A program made the translations under genes and the position numbers. 64,000 nucleotides of DNA from Hyphomicrobiales bacterium (GTDB lineage Bacteria; Pseudomonadota; Alphaproteobacteria; Rhizobiales; Rhizobiaceae), in contig JAJFHV010000006.1 in the NCBI GenBank assembly GCA_021775415.1, forward strand, positions 1 to 64,000, in the 5' to 3' direction. Within the stretch, counting starts at the first letter, position 1. Each line of letters begins with the position of its first letter. The notes beneath the pieces are model-generated. The model saw nothing but the letters and a program-made list of their open reading frames with translations. It was not told the DNA's origin and did not search any database. Below are positions 29,193 to 39,516 of the stretch, in pieces.

Positions 29193-29221
29193 TTGACAGA
29201 AAACCGCATTAGGCAGACAAT
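29193..29221 (+). promoter_or_regulatory. possible sigma-70 promoter for the small secreted protein gene
   Basis: TTGACA (29193-29198), 17 nt, then GACAAT (29216-29221, four of six matches to the -10 box). The expected transcription start falls at or next to the ATG at 29227, so a transcript from it would be leaderless. Confidence 0.3.
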
Positions 29222-29226
29222 AGGGC

Positions 29227-29511
29227 ATGTTAAGACTCGCTCTTGCCGCCACAATTGCCCTTGTCGCAATGCCAGCCATTGCCGGGGAAAACTGTACTTG
29301 CCGCTACAAAGATGCGGAAGTCGAAGAGGGCAAAACTGCCTGTATCCGTACCAACAAGGGTTTGCGAATGGCCCGTTGCGAACGTGTTTTGAACAATACC
29401 AGCTGGAAATTTCTGGAGCTGCCCTGCCCCTACGCCTTCCTTGAGCGCGATCAAAACATCACACCGATTGACCCGGCGATGCTTGAGGTAATCTCGGAAA
29501 AATCTGGATAA
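29227..29511 (+). CDS. small secreted cysteine-rich protein, unknown function
   Basis: 94 aa. Residues 1-19 are a Sec signal peptide ending AIAG; the mature part begins ENCTCRYKDAE and has five cysteines (CTC, TAC, ARC, PCP), which suggests disulfide bonding in the periplasm or binding of a metal. I do not recognise the family. It is convergent with exoR seven nt away, with no terminator between them. Confidence 0.65.
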   Translation: MLRLALAATIALVAMPAIAGENCTCRYKDAEVEEGKTACIRTNKGLRMARCERVLNNTSWKFLELPCPYAFLERDQNITPIDPAMLEVISEKSG

Positions 29512-29517
29512 CCGGAT

Positions 29518-30321
29518 CTAGTCCAGCGCGGTTGCGTTCAACAGAATTTCTGTAGCCGCACTACGCTCTTCAGGCTTTGCAATCGCCAGTGCCTCTTCAT
29601 GCAGCGGCAAAATCCACGCCAAATCATCAGCATTGGCACGGCGACGTGCATTCCCAAGCATCACCAGACCTCGAACCGCATCACGGCGTACATGTTCGCC
29701 TTCAAACACCGAATAACCAAGCAGCGCTTCAGCACCGACGTGACCTTTTTCGTAGGACAAACTGAGATTGCGAATGCCGAGCTTGCCCTGACCGAACTTT
29801 TCATCGTTGGCGAGTTGCATCCGGCCAAGTTCATATTGCGCGACCGGATGACGGAACACCATTGCGGCAGTTGTGTACATCATCCGTGCTTTACCGGGAT
29901 CTATAGAGATATTGGAATTGGGAATTCCCTGGCGATAGTAGGTACCAAGTGCCACAAGCGCATCAGCGCTGAACTGCCAGTCCGGTGAATTGGGACGTGC
30001 ATCCGGGTAGCGCTCAGCAATTTTCTGGAAAATATCAAATGCGGCCAACGGGTCTTTTTCAACACCATCGCCCGTCTGATACATCCGACCAAGCTTCCAT
30101 TGTGCTGCCGGATTACCGTTATCAGCTGCATATTTCAAAACACTGATCGCTTCCTCTTCCTTGCCATCCTTGCGGAATGAGAAGAAGAACTTGAAAATCT
30201 TCGGCGTCTTGGCGTCGTTTTCGACAATGGTTGAAGCGTCAAATGCAAATGCCGGCATGCTGGGCGAAGCCAACAACAGCGTCAAAGCCACCAGATATGA
30301 ATGGGAACTAGATATCTGCAT
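29518..30321 (-). CDS. exoR: ExoR-like periplasmic Sel1-repeat regulator
   Basis: 267 aa: signal peptide (1-26, ending AFA), then Sel1/TPR-like repeats such as [24 protein letters not shown] and [13 protein letters not shown]. Length, FKFFFSF near the N-terminus, [13 protein letters not shown] and the repeat order match Sinorhizobium ExoR, which holds the sensor ExoS inactive in the periplasm and controls exopolysaccharide and motility. No exoS/chvI genes are in this window. Its start lies 14 nt inside ilvD, so the two are cotranscribed. Confidence 0.8.
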   Translation of the reverse strand: MQISSSHSYLVALTLLLASPSMPAFAFDASTIVENDAKTPKIFKFFFSFRKDGKEEEAISVLKYAADNGNPAAQWKLGRMYQTGDGVEKDPLAAFDIFQKIAERYPDARPNSPDWQFSADALVALGTYYRQGIPNSNISIDPGKARMMYTTAAMVFRHPVAQYELGRMQLANDEKFGQGKLGIRNLSLSYEKGHVGAEALLGYSVFEGEHVRRDAVRGLVMLGNARRRANADDLAWILPLHEEALAIAKPEERSAATEILLNATALD

Positions 30322-32032
30322 AACACACTTTCTCTTCCGCCCCGCCTGGATGAGTTACCGCCCCGTCTCTCGCAATGCCCACTGTCTGGGCATATTTCCA
30401 AATCGCACCACTGGTATAATCCGTCTCTCTGGGCTTCCAGTCATTGCGGCGCTTTTCAAGTTCGGCATCGTCGAGTTTATGGCTCAACGTTCCGTTTTCT
30501 GCGTCAATCTCGATGATATCGCCGTCTTTCAACAGGGCGATTGGACCACCAAGGGCAGCCTCGGGTCCCACATGTCCGATGCAAAAGCCGCGGGTTGCGC
30601 CGGAAAACCGGCCGTCAGTGATGAGTGCAACCTTGTCACCCATCCCCTGTCCGTAAATTGCTGCAGTTGTTGACAGCATTTCACGCATTCCAGGGCCACC
30701 GCGGGGCCCCTCATATCGAATGACCAGCACTTCACCTTCCTTGTAATTCCGCTTGGAAACCGCTTCAAAGCAATCTTCCTCGGAATCAAAGCATCGTGCA
30801 GGGCCACTAAATTTCAGTTTACTCATACCGGCGACCTTAACAATCGCCCCTTCTTCGGCGAGGTTACCCTTGAGACCGACCACACCGCCGGTTTTGGTTA
30901 TTGGCTTGTTAGCCGGGTAAACCACGTCCTGATCCTCATTCCACTCAATATGGGACATGTTTTCGGCCAAAGTGCGGCCAGTTACCGTTAAACAGTCTCC
31001 ATGCAAAAATCCGTTATCAAAGAGTGTTTTCATCAAAAGCGGGATTCCACCCGCTTCAAACATGTCTTTGGCCACATATTTACCACCCGGTTTCAGGTCG
31101 GCAATGTAGGGAGTTTTCTTGAAAATCTCTGCAACATCAAACAGATCGAACTTGATACCGCACTCATGGGCAATCGCCGGCAAGTGAAGCGCACCATTGG
31201 TAGAACCACCAGATGCAGCAACAACTGCAGCAGCATTTTCCAAAGCTTTTAGCGTAACAATATCGCGAGGACGAATATTGCGAGCGATGAGTTCCATCAC
31301 TTTTTCGCCTGACGCATAGCAAAAACGGTCGCGAATCTCATAAGGTGCCGGCGCGCCGCAAGAATATGGCAGCGCGAGGCCAATCGCTTCAGCGACAGTT
31401 GCCATGGTATTGGCGGTAAACTGCGCACCACAGGAACCCGCTGATGGACAGGCGGTTTGTTCAATTTCAGAAAGATCTTCATCCGAGAGATCGCCAACAG
31501 AGTGCTGGCCCACTGCCTCGAACACATCCTGAACCGTAATCTGGCGGCCACGGAAGGTACCTGGAAGGATAGACCCGCCGTAAATGAACACGGAAGGTAC
31601 GTTGAGGCGAACCATCGCCATCATCATTCCCGGCAGGGATTTGTCGCAACCAGCAAGCCCGACCAACGCATCATAGCAATGGCCACGCATGGTGAGTTCT
31701 ACCGAGTCCGCAATCACATCTCGCGAAACCAGTGAAGATTTCATGCCCTGGTGACCCATGGCGATACCGTCGGTTACCGTAATTGTGCAAAATTCACGAG
31801 GCGTGCCATTGGCAGAAGCAACGCCTTTCTTCACCACCTGCGCCTGGCGCATGAGGGAGATGTTGCAGGGTGCTGCCTCATTCCAGCAACTGGCAACACC
31901 AACCAATGGCTGGTCAATTTCAGCTTTCGACAGCCCCATGGCGTACAAATACGAACGATGCGGTGCCCTGGTTGGACCCACAGTGGTGTGTCTGCTTGGT
32001 AGCTTACTCTTGTCGATACTTTTTGCGTCCAT
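30308..32032 (-). CDS. ilvD: dihydroxy-acid dehydratase
   Basis: 574 aa Fe-S dehydratase making 2-keto acids for valine, isoleucine and pantothenate synthesis. Cluster cysteines are visible in [23 protein letters not shown] and [20 protein letters not shown] 32032 follows GGGGAA by four nt; a GTG four codons upstream lacks a site. The gene overlaps exoR at its 3' end, an odd pairing of biosynthesis and regulation. Confidence 0.96.
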   Translation of the reverse strand: MDAKSIDKSKLPSRHTTVGPTRAPHRSYLYAMGLSKAEIDQPLVGVASCWNEAAPCNISLMRQAQVVKKGVASANGTPREFCTITVTDGIAMGHQGMKSSLVSRDVIADSVELTMRGHCYDALVGLAGCDKSLPGMMMAMVRLNVPSVFIYGGSILPGTFRGRQITVQDVFEAVGQHSVGDLSDEDLSEIEQTACPSAGSCGAQFTANTMATVAEAIGLALPYSCGAPAPYEIRDRFCYASGEKVMELIARNIRPRDIVTLKALENAAAVVAASGGSTNGALHLPAIAHECGIKFDLFDVAEIFKKTPYIADLKPGGKYVAKDMFEAGGIPLLMKTLFDNGFLHGDCLTVTGRTLAENMSHIEWNEDQDVVYPANKPITKTGGVVGLKGNLAEEGAIVKVAGMSKLKFSGPARCFDSEEDCFEAVSKRNYKEGEVLVIRYEGPRGGPGMREMLSTTAAIYGQGMGDKVALITDGRFSGATRGFCIGHVGPEAALGGPIALLKDGDIIEIDAENGTLSHKLDDAELEKRRNDWKPRETDYTSGAIWKYAQTVGIARDGAVTHPGGAEEKVCYADI

Positions 32033-32275
32033 AATTCCCCGCACTTTTTCGCATGTGTTCCAATTTTTTAAGTATTTGCCGGGTTTTCAGCCCATGCAAA
32101 ATCCGGAACTTAAGCTGTAGCGAAAAGCTACTCCGAAGTTGCGCGCATTTGTGGCTGAAAAGCGGCAGAATGTCTCGCTACCCTTATAGCGGACAACTTC
32201 ATCAGAAGCTGTTGCAAATCTGTCACATTTTTGTTTCTGTTTACGGGTAACGACCCGCGCAAGGAATCCGGTCAA

Positions 32276-32896
32276 ATGGCAGAAAAAAACTATTTTGAAA
32301 TTGCCTATACTCTCAAAAACTCCGATGAAGCCCGCGAAATGTACGACCGCTGGGCGGAAGTTTATGACCGCGATCTCACCGGAAACGAGTACCAGCAGCC
32401 GGTTCGGTGTGCTGAAGCGTTGAATGCGCAACTGACCGACAAAAACGCCAAAATTCTGGATGTAGGATGCGGTACCGGCCTGTCCGGTGTGGCACTGCAT
32501 GAGGCCGGTTACAAAAATATTGAAGGATGCGATTTATCTACTGCAATGCTCGAAAAGGCAGAAGCGCTGAACATCTACTCCCGATTGTTTGCGTGCGACC
32601 TCAACACCCCGCCGATAGATATCAAAGATTCATCCTGCGATGCACTAACTGCTGTAGGTGTGTTTTCCTTCGGCCACATCATGCCGGAGGCGGTTGATGA
32701 GCTGTTGCGGATTGTCAAACCCGGGTCACCGCTCATCATCGGCCTGAATGATCATTACTACCAGGAAGGCACGCTAACCGCGAAACTGGACAGGCTGGTA
32801 GGGAGCGGCAAAATTGAGATGATTTCACACGAACATGGCGAGCACATTCCAGGCAATGATCTGCTCGGTTGGGTGATTACTTTCAAAAAAATCTAG
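32276..32896 (+). CDS. class I SAM-dependent methyltransferase
   Basis: 206 aa from ATG 32276 (AAGGAA ten nt before). Motif I LDVGCGTGLSGVALHEAG and motif II GCDLSTAMLEKA define a Methyltransf_11/25-type enzyme; the substrate cannot be read from sequence. The N-terminal YDRWAEVYDRDLTGNEY is typical of small-molecule methyltransferases. It ends tail to tail with valS without any spacer. Confidence 0.85.
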   Translation: MAEKNYFEIAYTLKNSDEAREMYDRWAEVYDRDLTGNEYQQPVRCAEALNAQLTDKNAKILDVGCGTGLSGVALHEAGYKNIEGCDLSTAMLEKAEALNIYSRLFACDLNTPPIDIKDSSCDALTAVGVFSFGHIMPEAVDELLRIVKPGSPLIIGLNDHYYQEGTLTAKLDRLVGSGKIEMISHEHGEHIPGNDLLGWVITFKKI

Positions 32897-35782
32897 TCAG
32901 CCAAGATCTGACAAGCGATCAAGCGCCTGTTCCGTTTTACCCTTTTGATCTTCGTAACCAGCGAGTTTTTCACGTTCTTCCGCAACAACTGCTTCCGGTG
33001 CGTTGGCAACAAACTTTTCGTTTCCTAGTTTGCCCTGGAGGCGTTTGATTTCGCCCTCGAGTTTTTTCAACTCACCGGACAGCCGGGCTTTTTCTTCACT
33101 GAGGTCAACGACACCGGCAAGTGGCAGACAGAAAGTTGCCTCACCAACGACAATTTGCACCGAACCGCTTGGCGCAGTATCAGCAAGCTCGACATTGTTT
33201 ACACGCGCTAGGGGTTTAAGTGCTGCAGCATGAATATCGAGCCGGTTTTTAGTTTCGGCACCCGCATCGATTACGACAAGCGGCAGGACATCAGCAGGTT
33301 TCACATTCATCTCGGCGCGAACCGAACGAATTTCGGTGATGAAATCAACCAGCCAGTTAATTTCCGCGGCAGCCTTTTGATTTCGTATATCGGAAGCTGG
33401 CCATTGCGCGTGGCAGATCAAGGCATCTTTTGATGCAGAATGCTCCCACAACTCTTCCGTCATGTAAGGCATGAATGGATGCAGCAGCCGATAAATTGAG
33501 TTCAACACATGCGCAGCACAAGCCTGAGATTCAGCCTTTGCAACTTCATCGTCACCGGAAAACACAGGCTTTAACAGTTCCAGATACCAGTCACAAAACA
33601 GGTTCCAAACAAATTTGTAGGCGCTACTTGCCGCATCGTTGAACCGGTACTCCTCGATGTTGTCAGTTACATCTTCGACGCATTTTGAAAGCTCAGTCAG
33701 GATCCAGCGATTGATCGTTAAATTCGCGGCTGAAGGATCAAAACCAGAATCAAGTTTGACGCCATTCATTTCTGCAAAGCGACTGGCATTCCAGAGCTTG
33801 GAACCAAAATTGCGATAACCGGCAACGCGTGTCGGATCGAGCTTTACGTCCCTGCCCTGCGCCGCCATGATTGCCAGCGTAAAGCGAAGTGCATCCGCAC
33901 CGTACTCGTCCATCAGCTCCAGTGGGTCAATGACATTACCCTTGGATTTCGACATTTTCGCACCGGTCTTGTCGCGCACCAGCGCGTGCACATAAACCGT
34001 GTGGAAGGGTTCAACCGGATTGCCATCCTCGTCCTTCATGAAATGAAGACCCATCATCATCATCCGGGCTACCCAGAAGAAGATGATGTCGAAACCGGTA
34101 ACCAGCACATCAGTCTGGTAATAACGCTCCAGCTCCGGTGTCTTGTCCGGCCACCCTAGTGTAGAGAATGGCCAGAGTGCTGAAGAGAACCATGTGTCGA
34201 GGACGTCTGGATCGCGGATCAATTCGACTTCCTTGCCGTAGTGATCCTGAGCTGCGGCCAGTGCCAGCACCTCGGTTTTTTCAACAAAGATTTTATCGTC
34301 CGGCCCATACCAAGCGGGTATTTGGTGCCCCCACCACAATTGCCGCGAGATGCACCAGGGCTCGATGTTCTCCATCCAGTCGAAATAGGTTTTTTCCCAG
34401 TTCTTCGGAACGAAATTCGTTCGTCCTTCTTTCACCGAAGCAATCGCTGGCTTGGCAAGCGTCTTGGCATCGGCAAACCACTGATCGGTCAACATTGGCT
34501 CGATAACAACCTTCGAACGATCTCCAAACGGCTGCATGACTTTCTTGTTTTCAACGAAGGGAACCGTATTGCCCTCCTCGTCCTCAACCGTAACTGCCAG
34601 ACCTTCAGCACTGATATCAGCAATGATTTTCATGCGAGCGTCGAAACGATCGAGCCCGCGATACTCATCCGGGACCAGATTAATTGAATCGACCGTTACC
34701 TCATCCGGCAACTCACCGGATTTCACGATCTGTGCAGCCTGCGCGGCACATTCCGAGTATGGCGCACCATCGTCCCGCATTGCAGCCTTCACATCCATCA
34801 ACCGGTACGGCGGAATGTTGTTACGCTTGGCGACCTGATAGTCATTAAAATCGTGAGCGCCGGTAATTTTCACCGCGCCAGAACCGAATTCCGGGTCGGG
34901 ATAGTCATCCGTAATGATCGGGATCAACCGGCGGTGCTCTTTAGGACCCACTGGAATTTCGCACAATTTGCCAACAATTGGCGCATAGCGTTCATCATCG
35001 GGATGAACCGCCACCGCCCCATCGCCGAGCATGGTTTCTGGTCGGGTTGTGGCAATCGAAATGTAATCGCGTTGCTCTTCAAGCGTTACGTTGCCGTCCT
35101 CATCCTTTTCCACATAGGTGTACGTTTCACCACCGGCCAGTGGGTACTTGAAGTGCCACATATGACCGTCGACTTCGATATTCTCCACTTCGAGATCGGA
35201 AATCGCGGTTTCAAAATGCGGATCCCAGTTCACCAGCCGCTTGCCGCGATAGATCCGGCCTTCTTCGTAGAGTTTGACGAAGACTTCCAGAACCGCCTTC
35301 GATAACCCCTCATCCATGGTGAAGCGTTCACGCGACCAATCGCAGGAAGCACCAAGCCGTTTCAGCTGGTTGAAAATCGTACCGCCGGATTCTTCTTTCC
35401 ACTCCCAGACACGCTCAAGAAATTTTTCACGCCCCATCTCGCGACGACTGGGTTCCTGGCGCTCAGCCAACTGTCGCTCAACCACCATCTGGGTGGCAAT
35501 ACCGGCATGATCCATGCCCGGTTGCCAAAGCACATCCTTGCCGCGCATCCGTTCAAACCGGATCAAAATGTCCTGCAAAGTGTTGTTGAGCGCGTGGCCC
35601 ATGTGAAGCGAGCCGGTTACATTGGGGGGAGGAATTACGATCGTGTAACTGTCGGAATCCTCACGCGCACCGGCACCAGCGGCAAAGGCATTCGCGTCTT
35701 CCCATTTTTGGGCAATGCGCGGTTCTACTACCGTCGCGTCATAGGTCTTTGCAAGCGTGGACGCTGGTTTATCGTCTGACAT
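32897..35782 (-). CDS. valS: valyl-tRNA synthetase
   Basis: 961 aa class I synthetase. HIGH motif in PPPNVTGSLHMGHALN (about 50-65) and KMSKS in TGAKMSKSKGNVIDP; the CP1 editing domain, anticodon domain and C-terminal coiled coil (last about 65 residues, EEKARLSGELKKLEGEIKRL region) are complete. Next gene upstream is popZ, an order conserved in Rhizobiales. Confidence 0.97.
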   Translation of the reverse strand: MSDDKPASTLAKTYDATVVEPRIAQKWEDANAFAAGAGAREDSDSYTIVIPPPNVTGSLHMGHALNNTLQDILIRFERMRGKDVLWQPGMDHAGIATQMVVERQLAERQEPSRREMGREKFLERVWEWKEESGGTIFNQLKRLGASCDWSRERFTMDEGLSKAVLEVFVKLYEEGRIYRGKRLVNWDPHFETAISDLEVENIEVDGHMWHFKYPLAGGETYTYVEKDEDGNVTLEEQRDYISIATTRPETMLGDGAVAVHPDDERYAPIVGKLCEIPVGPKEHRRLIPIITDDYPDPEFGSGAVKITGAHDFNDYQVAKRNNIPPYRLMDVKAAMRDDGAPYSECAAQAAQIVKSGELPDEVTVDSINLVPDEYRGLDRFDARMKIIADISAEGLAVTVEDEEGNTVPFVENKKVMQPFGDRSKVVIEPMLTDQWFADAKTLAKPAIASVKEGRTNFVPKNWEKTYFDWMENIEPWCISRQLWWGHQIPAWYGPDDKIFVEKTEVLALAAAQDHYGKEVELIRDPDVLDTWFSSALWPFSTLGWPDKTPELERYYQTDVLVTGFDIIFFWVARMMMMGLHFMKDEDGNPVEPFHTVYVHALVRDKTGAKMSKSKGNVIDPLELMDEYGADALRFTLAIMAAQGRDVKLDPTRVAGYRNFGSKLWNASRFAEMNGVKLDSGFDPSAANLTINRWILTELSKCVEDVTDNIEEYRFNDAASSAYKFVWNLFCDWYLELLKPVFSGDDEVAKAESQACAAHVLNSIYRLLHPFMPYMTEELWEHSASKDALICHAQWPASDIRNQKAAAEINWLVDFITEIRSVRAEMNVKPADVLPLVVIDAGAETKNRLDIHAAALKPLARVNNVELADTAPSGSVQIVVGEATFCLPLAGVVDLSEEKARLSGELKKLEGEIKRLQGKLGNEKFVANAPEAVVAEEREKLAGYEDQKGKTEQALDRLSDLG

Positions 35783-35818
35783 AATGGGTTCCGGAGAAAA
35801 TTGGTATTGCTGGCCTGT

Positions 35819-35870
35819 GTAAAACGGAAGCCCCCGATTAAGTCAATACTGACTGGCTCAATCCAGGGGC
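35819..35870 (-). terminator. possible terminator downstream of popZ
   Basis: On the minus strand GGGGC (35866-35870) and GCCCC (35830-35834) pair, extended by AATC/GATT across a small internal loop, then CCGTTTTACA follows. The T-run is only four long and set back from the stem, so termination would be partial at best. Confidence 0.35.
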
Positions 35871-35898
35871 ATCCAAACGCCAAATATGTCTGCCGAAA

Positions 35899-36654
35899 TC
35901 AGGTCCCGCGAGCAACCCGCTCGATTTCTTCGCGCACCAACCGCTCAACCAGAGTTGGCAGGTTTTCGTCCAGCCACTCGCGCAGCAATGGGCGCAGGAT
36001 TGCCTCGGTTGTTGCTTCGACATCATCAAGCGCGCTGCGCTTGAGACGATCAAATGAACCGCTGACGGCTCCTCCGGAACTGGGCGACATCAATGCGCCT
36101 CGGAAGGCTTCCGTTTCATCTTCGCTACGCTGTGGTGTTGGTGCCGCCTCTACAACTACATCCATTGCATCTACCGGAACCGTTTTCATTGCAGGTTCAG
36201 GCGCAGGCGTTGCATCGGCCATCTGCACTTGGGCCACATCCGTTACAGGCTCATCCACACTGGCAGCAGGCCTCACAAGGTCGTGGGCCGCCCGCACTTC
36301 GGCAGCAAATTGCGACAAGGGAACAGCAGCAGGTTGTGGCGTTTCAACTTCCATGGCCTCAACAATTTCGTCGACTTCTTTCATCATGTCTTCTTCGGCA
36401 GGTTCCTCAGGCGCATCCATCTCCGCGGCTGGTTCCTCCATCTCAACAACTTCTTCCGGCTCAACCGCAACTGCTTCCGGTTCATCTTCCTGGATTTCTT
36501 CGACTGGAGCAGCGTTTTCAATTTGCGTATCTGCTTCGTTTTCAGAGCGCGGCAGATTCAGGGAATCAGTTTGCCCCCCCTCTTCCGAAATGATTTTGCG
36601 GATAGAGGAAAGGATATCCTCCATTGTCGGTTCTTTTAGTGCCGCTTCACCCAT
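35899..36654 (-). CDS. popZ: PopZ-like polar organising protein (DUF2497)
   Basis: 251 aa. Three parts match PopZ: a short N-terminal helix PTMEDILSSIRKIISEE (about 10-27) that recruits clients, a long acidic Glu/Pro-rich disordered middle (30-180), and a C-terminal helical oligomerisation module ILRPLLREWLDENLPTLVERLV. PopZ forms the polar matrix that anchors centromeres and polarity proteins. ATG 36654 has AGGAG eight nt upstream; a start 12 codons earlier lacks one. Confidence 0.88.
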   Translation of the reverse strand: MGEAALKEPTMEDILSSIRKIISEEGGQTDSLNLPRSENEADTQIENAAPVEEIQEDEPEAVAVEPEEVVEMEEPAAEMDAPEEPAEEDMMKEVDEIVEAMEVETPQPAAVPLSQFAAEVRAAHDLVRPAASVDEPVTDVAQVQMADATPAPEPAMKTVPVDAMDVVVEAAPTPQRSEDETEAFRGALMSPSSGGAVSGSFDRLKRSALDDVEATTEAILRPLLREWLDENLPTLVERLVREEIERVARGT

Positions 36655-36968
36655 TTGCGCATCTCCTACAATTTCGTGCCAGTCCCGCAAAGAACCAGCA
36701 AATTCCTCAACCCACTCGAATCACTATGATGATAGAGGAATTCTTCTTCAAAATTAACCGTCGTTCCTCAAACAACACAGATCATTCAACGTTGTTACCA
36801 GATAAATTGCGACTTACCGCATGTGTGAACAAACGTGGTTAACATAGCGTTACGAACGCTGAAATATCGTCTGAATACTACAGGTAAAGTCACCCGGTTG
36901 AGTGGTTCGACGCAGCAGATTGAAGCCAATTCAAGCGCCATTTCTCATCAGATTTATGAGTTCATGAC
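36655..36968 (-). promoter_or_regulatory. popZ upstream region with CtrA-like half sites and a palindrome
   Basis: This 314-base gap between tolC and popZ holds no gene. TTAA-N7-TTAC at 36839-36853 is one base from the CtrA consensus TTAA-N7-TTAA, and it overlaps a perfect palindrome AGCGTT-ACG-AACGCT (36846-36860). Both are plausible operator sites for a cell-cycle-controlled gene, but neither is proven. Confidence 0.35.
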
Positions 36969-38384
36969 CTAATTGCCGCTGGGAATGCGCAATCCATACC
37001 ACTTGTCCTTCACCACATTTAAATGGTCAGAGGGGTCATAGACAGCCACATCAAGACCGATGCGCGAGGCATTCAACCGACCGATTGCGGAAAGCACTGC
37101 ATATCCGGCGACTTTCAGGTCGCGCCGTGAATTTATCAAATCGATTTGCGCATTGATGACCGTTTGCTGGGTATCAAGAACATCGAGCGTGGTACGTTGC
37201 CCGACCTTGCGTTCCTCAACTGCACCCGAGAGTGCAAGATTTGCGGCACTCAGCTGCTCTTCATTCGCACGTGTTGTGGCAATTGCGGCTTCATACTGGC
37301 TATAGGCGGAAACCACCGCTGCGCGCACATTATCAACACTCACATCCACCTCAATTCGGCGTTGTCCGAGCGTTTCCTTGCCCTGGCGAACCAACCCACT
37401 GGCGGATCCCCCCTGATAAATCGGCACAGTAAGGGTTGCAGAAATTGAGGCGCTGTCTGTTCTTGTGTTTGGCGTGGAGCGCTCAATGGCTTTGCTGGCC
37501 GACCCGTCCAAAGTAACGGTCGGCAACAGATCGCTCTCCGCAGACTTCACATTGAAAATCGCCTGGTCAACCAGATGCTCGGTGGATTTAATCGCCGGAT
37601 GTTCACGCTCAGCGGTAGCCATCGCACTGGTCAAAGACTTGGGCATTAACCGGGCGACGCCTTTCACCGGTTTCAGGTTATTGGGTTCCCGGCCGATATT
37701 CTGGCGATACACGGCCGCACTTGATTTCAATGTGGCGCGTGCAAGGCTTAGGGCTGCAACCGCACCCGACTGTCGGGCTTTGGCCTGGGCCACATCTGTC
37801 CGGGTACTTTCTCCCACATCAAACCGGCTGGTTTCCGAGCGCACCTGCTCGTTCAAAAATTCAAGTGCCTGTCCCCTGTAGCCTATGATGGCCGCGTCGC
37901 GCTGCACATCCAGATAGGATGCAGCCGCGTTGAACAACACATTTTGCTCGGTATTGCGAAGCGCTTCTTGTGCCGCGCGCACGGCTGCACGCGCCGCGTT
38001 TACATTATTCAACGTTTTGAAACTGTCCCACAGGTTCTGGGAAATGGACACGCCAAAACCGCGAGGCTTGAGACTGTTGGAAGACGGAAATGCCCCGCCA
38101 GTACTCTCGGTTTCAAGTATACCCACATCAGCAGTGGCAAACACCTGCGGCCGCCAGCCGGATTTTGCGATTGGCACCCCTTCGTCCGTAACGCGTGTTG
38201 CGGCGCGCTGAGCATTGAGCGTCGGATTGTCTTGATAGGCGGCTGCAAGGGCGCTGTTGATCGTTTCAGCAGACGCAGGATTAAGGCCCGCAAGCCATAA
38301 CAAACCGGCAATCCCCAGCAATGCATGAGCAAAGGTTCGCACCCGCAAAAACTCGCCATACGCTACTTTTGGAAAAACTGACAA
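36969..38384 (-). CDS. tolC: TolC-family outer-membrane efflux protein
   Basis: About 471 aa. A signal peptide ending PASA precedes two TolC repeats of long amphipathic helices; landmarks are INSALAAAYQDNPTLNAQRAA, RTDVAQAKARQSGAVAALSLA and RTTLDVLDTQQTVINAQ. It should form the trimeric outer-membrane channel for tripartite efflux or type I secretion. The start is uncertain: TTG 38384 follows GAGG, while GTG 38408 would add eight residues without a visible site. Downstream of the Pcm-like gene, an order shared with other alphaproteobacteria. Confidence 0.9.
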   Translation of the reverse strand: MSVFPKVAYGEFLRVRTFAHALLGIAGLLWLAGLNPASAETINSALAAAYQDNPTLNAQRAATRVTDEGVPIAKSGWRPQVFATADVGILETESTGGAFPSSNSLKPRGFGVSISQNLWDSFKTLNNVNAARAAVRAAQEALRNTEQNVLFNAAASYLDVQRDAAIIGYRGQALEFLNEQVRSETSRFDVGESTRTDVAQAKARQSGAVAALSLARATLKSSAAVYRQNIGREPNNLKPVKGVARLMPKSLTSAMATAEREHPAIKSTEHLVDQAIFNVKSAESDLLPTVTLDGSASKAIERSTPNTRTDSASISATLTVPIYQGGSASGLVRQGKETLGQRRIEVDVSVDNVRAAVVSAYSQYEAAIATTRANEEQLSAANLALSGAVEERKVGQRTTLDVLDTQQTVINAQIDLINSRRDLKVAGYAVLSAIGRLNASRIGLDVAVYDPSDHLNVVKDKWYGLRIPSGN

Positions 38385-38518
38385 AGCTACCTCAATGACA
38401 ACCAGCACCCACCCAGGAACCCGTGCAAAATAGTGATTGCTGCGGCAGGGTCAAATGAAACTTTATATATATTTGGATTTGCAGCCACTGTGTTGCTGCG
38501 TGAACACATCAAAACCGA

Positions 38519-39184
38519 TTAAAACTCGAACTCAGCTTCCTTCTGAAACCCTGGCAGCGGCTGAATAGAACAATTCATGATGTCGCGTCCGCCAACATTG
38601 CCGTCCTCGCGAAGATAAAGCCTGGCAACGCCCGCGTTACCGGTTCCCTCAACAGCGACGAGTCGCCCGCCATCCTGAAGCTGCTCTAGTATCTCATCCG
38701 GAACATAATCAACCGCACCATCAACAATGATTACATCAAACGGTGCCTCCTTGGCCCATCCTTTATGAAGAGGCCCCTGCACTACCGCCACATTGTCGTA
38801 ACCCAGATCAGCCAGATTTTTTTCCGCAATATCGGCGAGGATTGCATCTTCTTCGACCGCGACAACCGAAGAGCAAAGCATCGATAAAACCGCCGCGGAA
38901 TATCCAGTACCGGCGCCAACCAGCAAAACCACGTCGGAGAGCTTCACGTCGCCAAGCTGTAAAAGTCGTGCGAAAGGTGCAGGTTCCATCAAATATCGGT
39001 TGGGCGGACCAAGCGGTGCCAGAGACAAATCCTCGTCGATATAGGCAAGCTCGCGCTTTTCTTCCGGCACAAACTGCTCACGCGGAACAGACAGCATTGT
39101 CGAAATCAGGGCGAGCGAGGTCACATCCGAAGTCCGGACCTGGCAATCCACCATTTTTTCGCGTGCTTGAGTGAAATCAGTCAT
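38519..39184 (-). CDS. protein-L-isoaspartate O-methyltransferase-like protein (second copy)
   Basis: 221 aa, Pcm family but divergent from the gene at 10455-11123. The N-terminal FTQAREKMVDCQVRTSDVT is a hallmark of the alphaproteobacterial form encoded next to tolC; motif I is VLLVGAGTGYSAAVLS, slightly altered from the usual LEIGTGSGY. Activity on isoaspartate is therefore uncertain. A plain promoter region of 332 bases lies upstream. Confidence 0.85.
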   Translation of the reverse strand: MTDFTQAREKMVDCQVRTSDVTSLALISTMLSVPREQFVPEEKRELAYIDEDLSLAPLGPPNRYLMEPAPFARLLQLGDVKLSDVVLLVGAGTGYSAAVLSMLCSSVVAVEEDAILADIAEKNLADLGYDNVAVVQGPLHKGWAKEAPFDVIIVDGAVDYVPDEILEQLQDGGRLVAVEGTGNAGVARLYLREDGNVGGRDIMNCSIQPLPGFQKEAEFEF

Positions 39185-39516
39185 CGGTTATCAAGTTTCT
39201 CTTGCAATCTTTTCGGGCAGTTTCGCTACGCAGCATTGGTGCATCATCAAGCACTTATCACAAGGTGAGGCAATTCAAAACTATATGCTTTTGCACTGCT
39301 ATTCATGGGTAATTGCAGGACCGCGACTATTCAGACCATACGACATCCATTTAGATCATTATCGGTATAAACCAAACGCATGGATTTGCAAATCTTCATG
39401 CAAGATTATCTGTTGCCGACGCAACTATAGTCTTATAAATCTGGGTAAACCGCCATATGCGGCAAGAAATTCAAATCTGTTTTGTTCGTTTTGACTGGGA
39501 ACAAAGGTTCCAAACC
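39185..39516. other. gene-free gap
   Basis: The 332 bases between the Pcm-like gene and the next small ORF are AT-rich and show no supported gene, repeat or terminator; presumably they hold the promoter for the leftward pcm-like/tolC pair. Confidence 0.5.
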
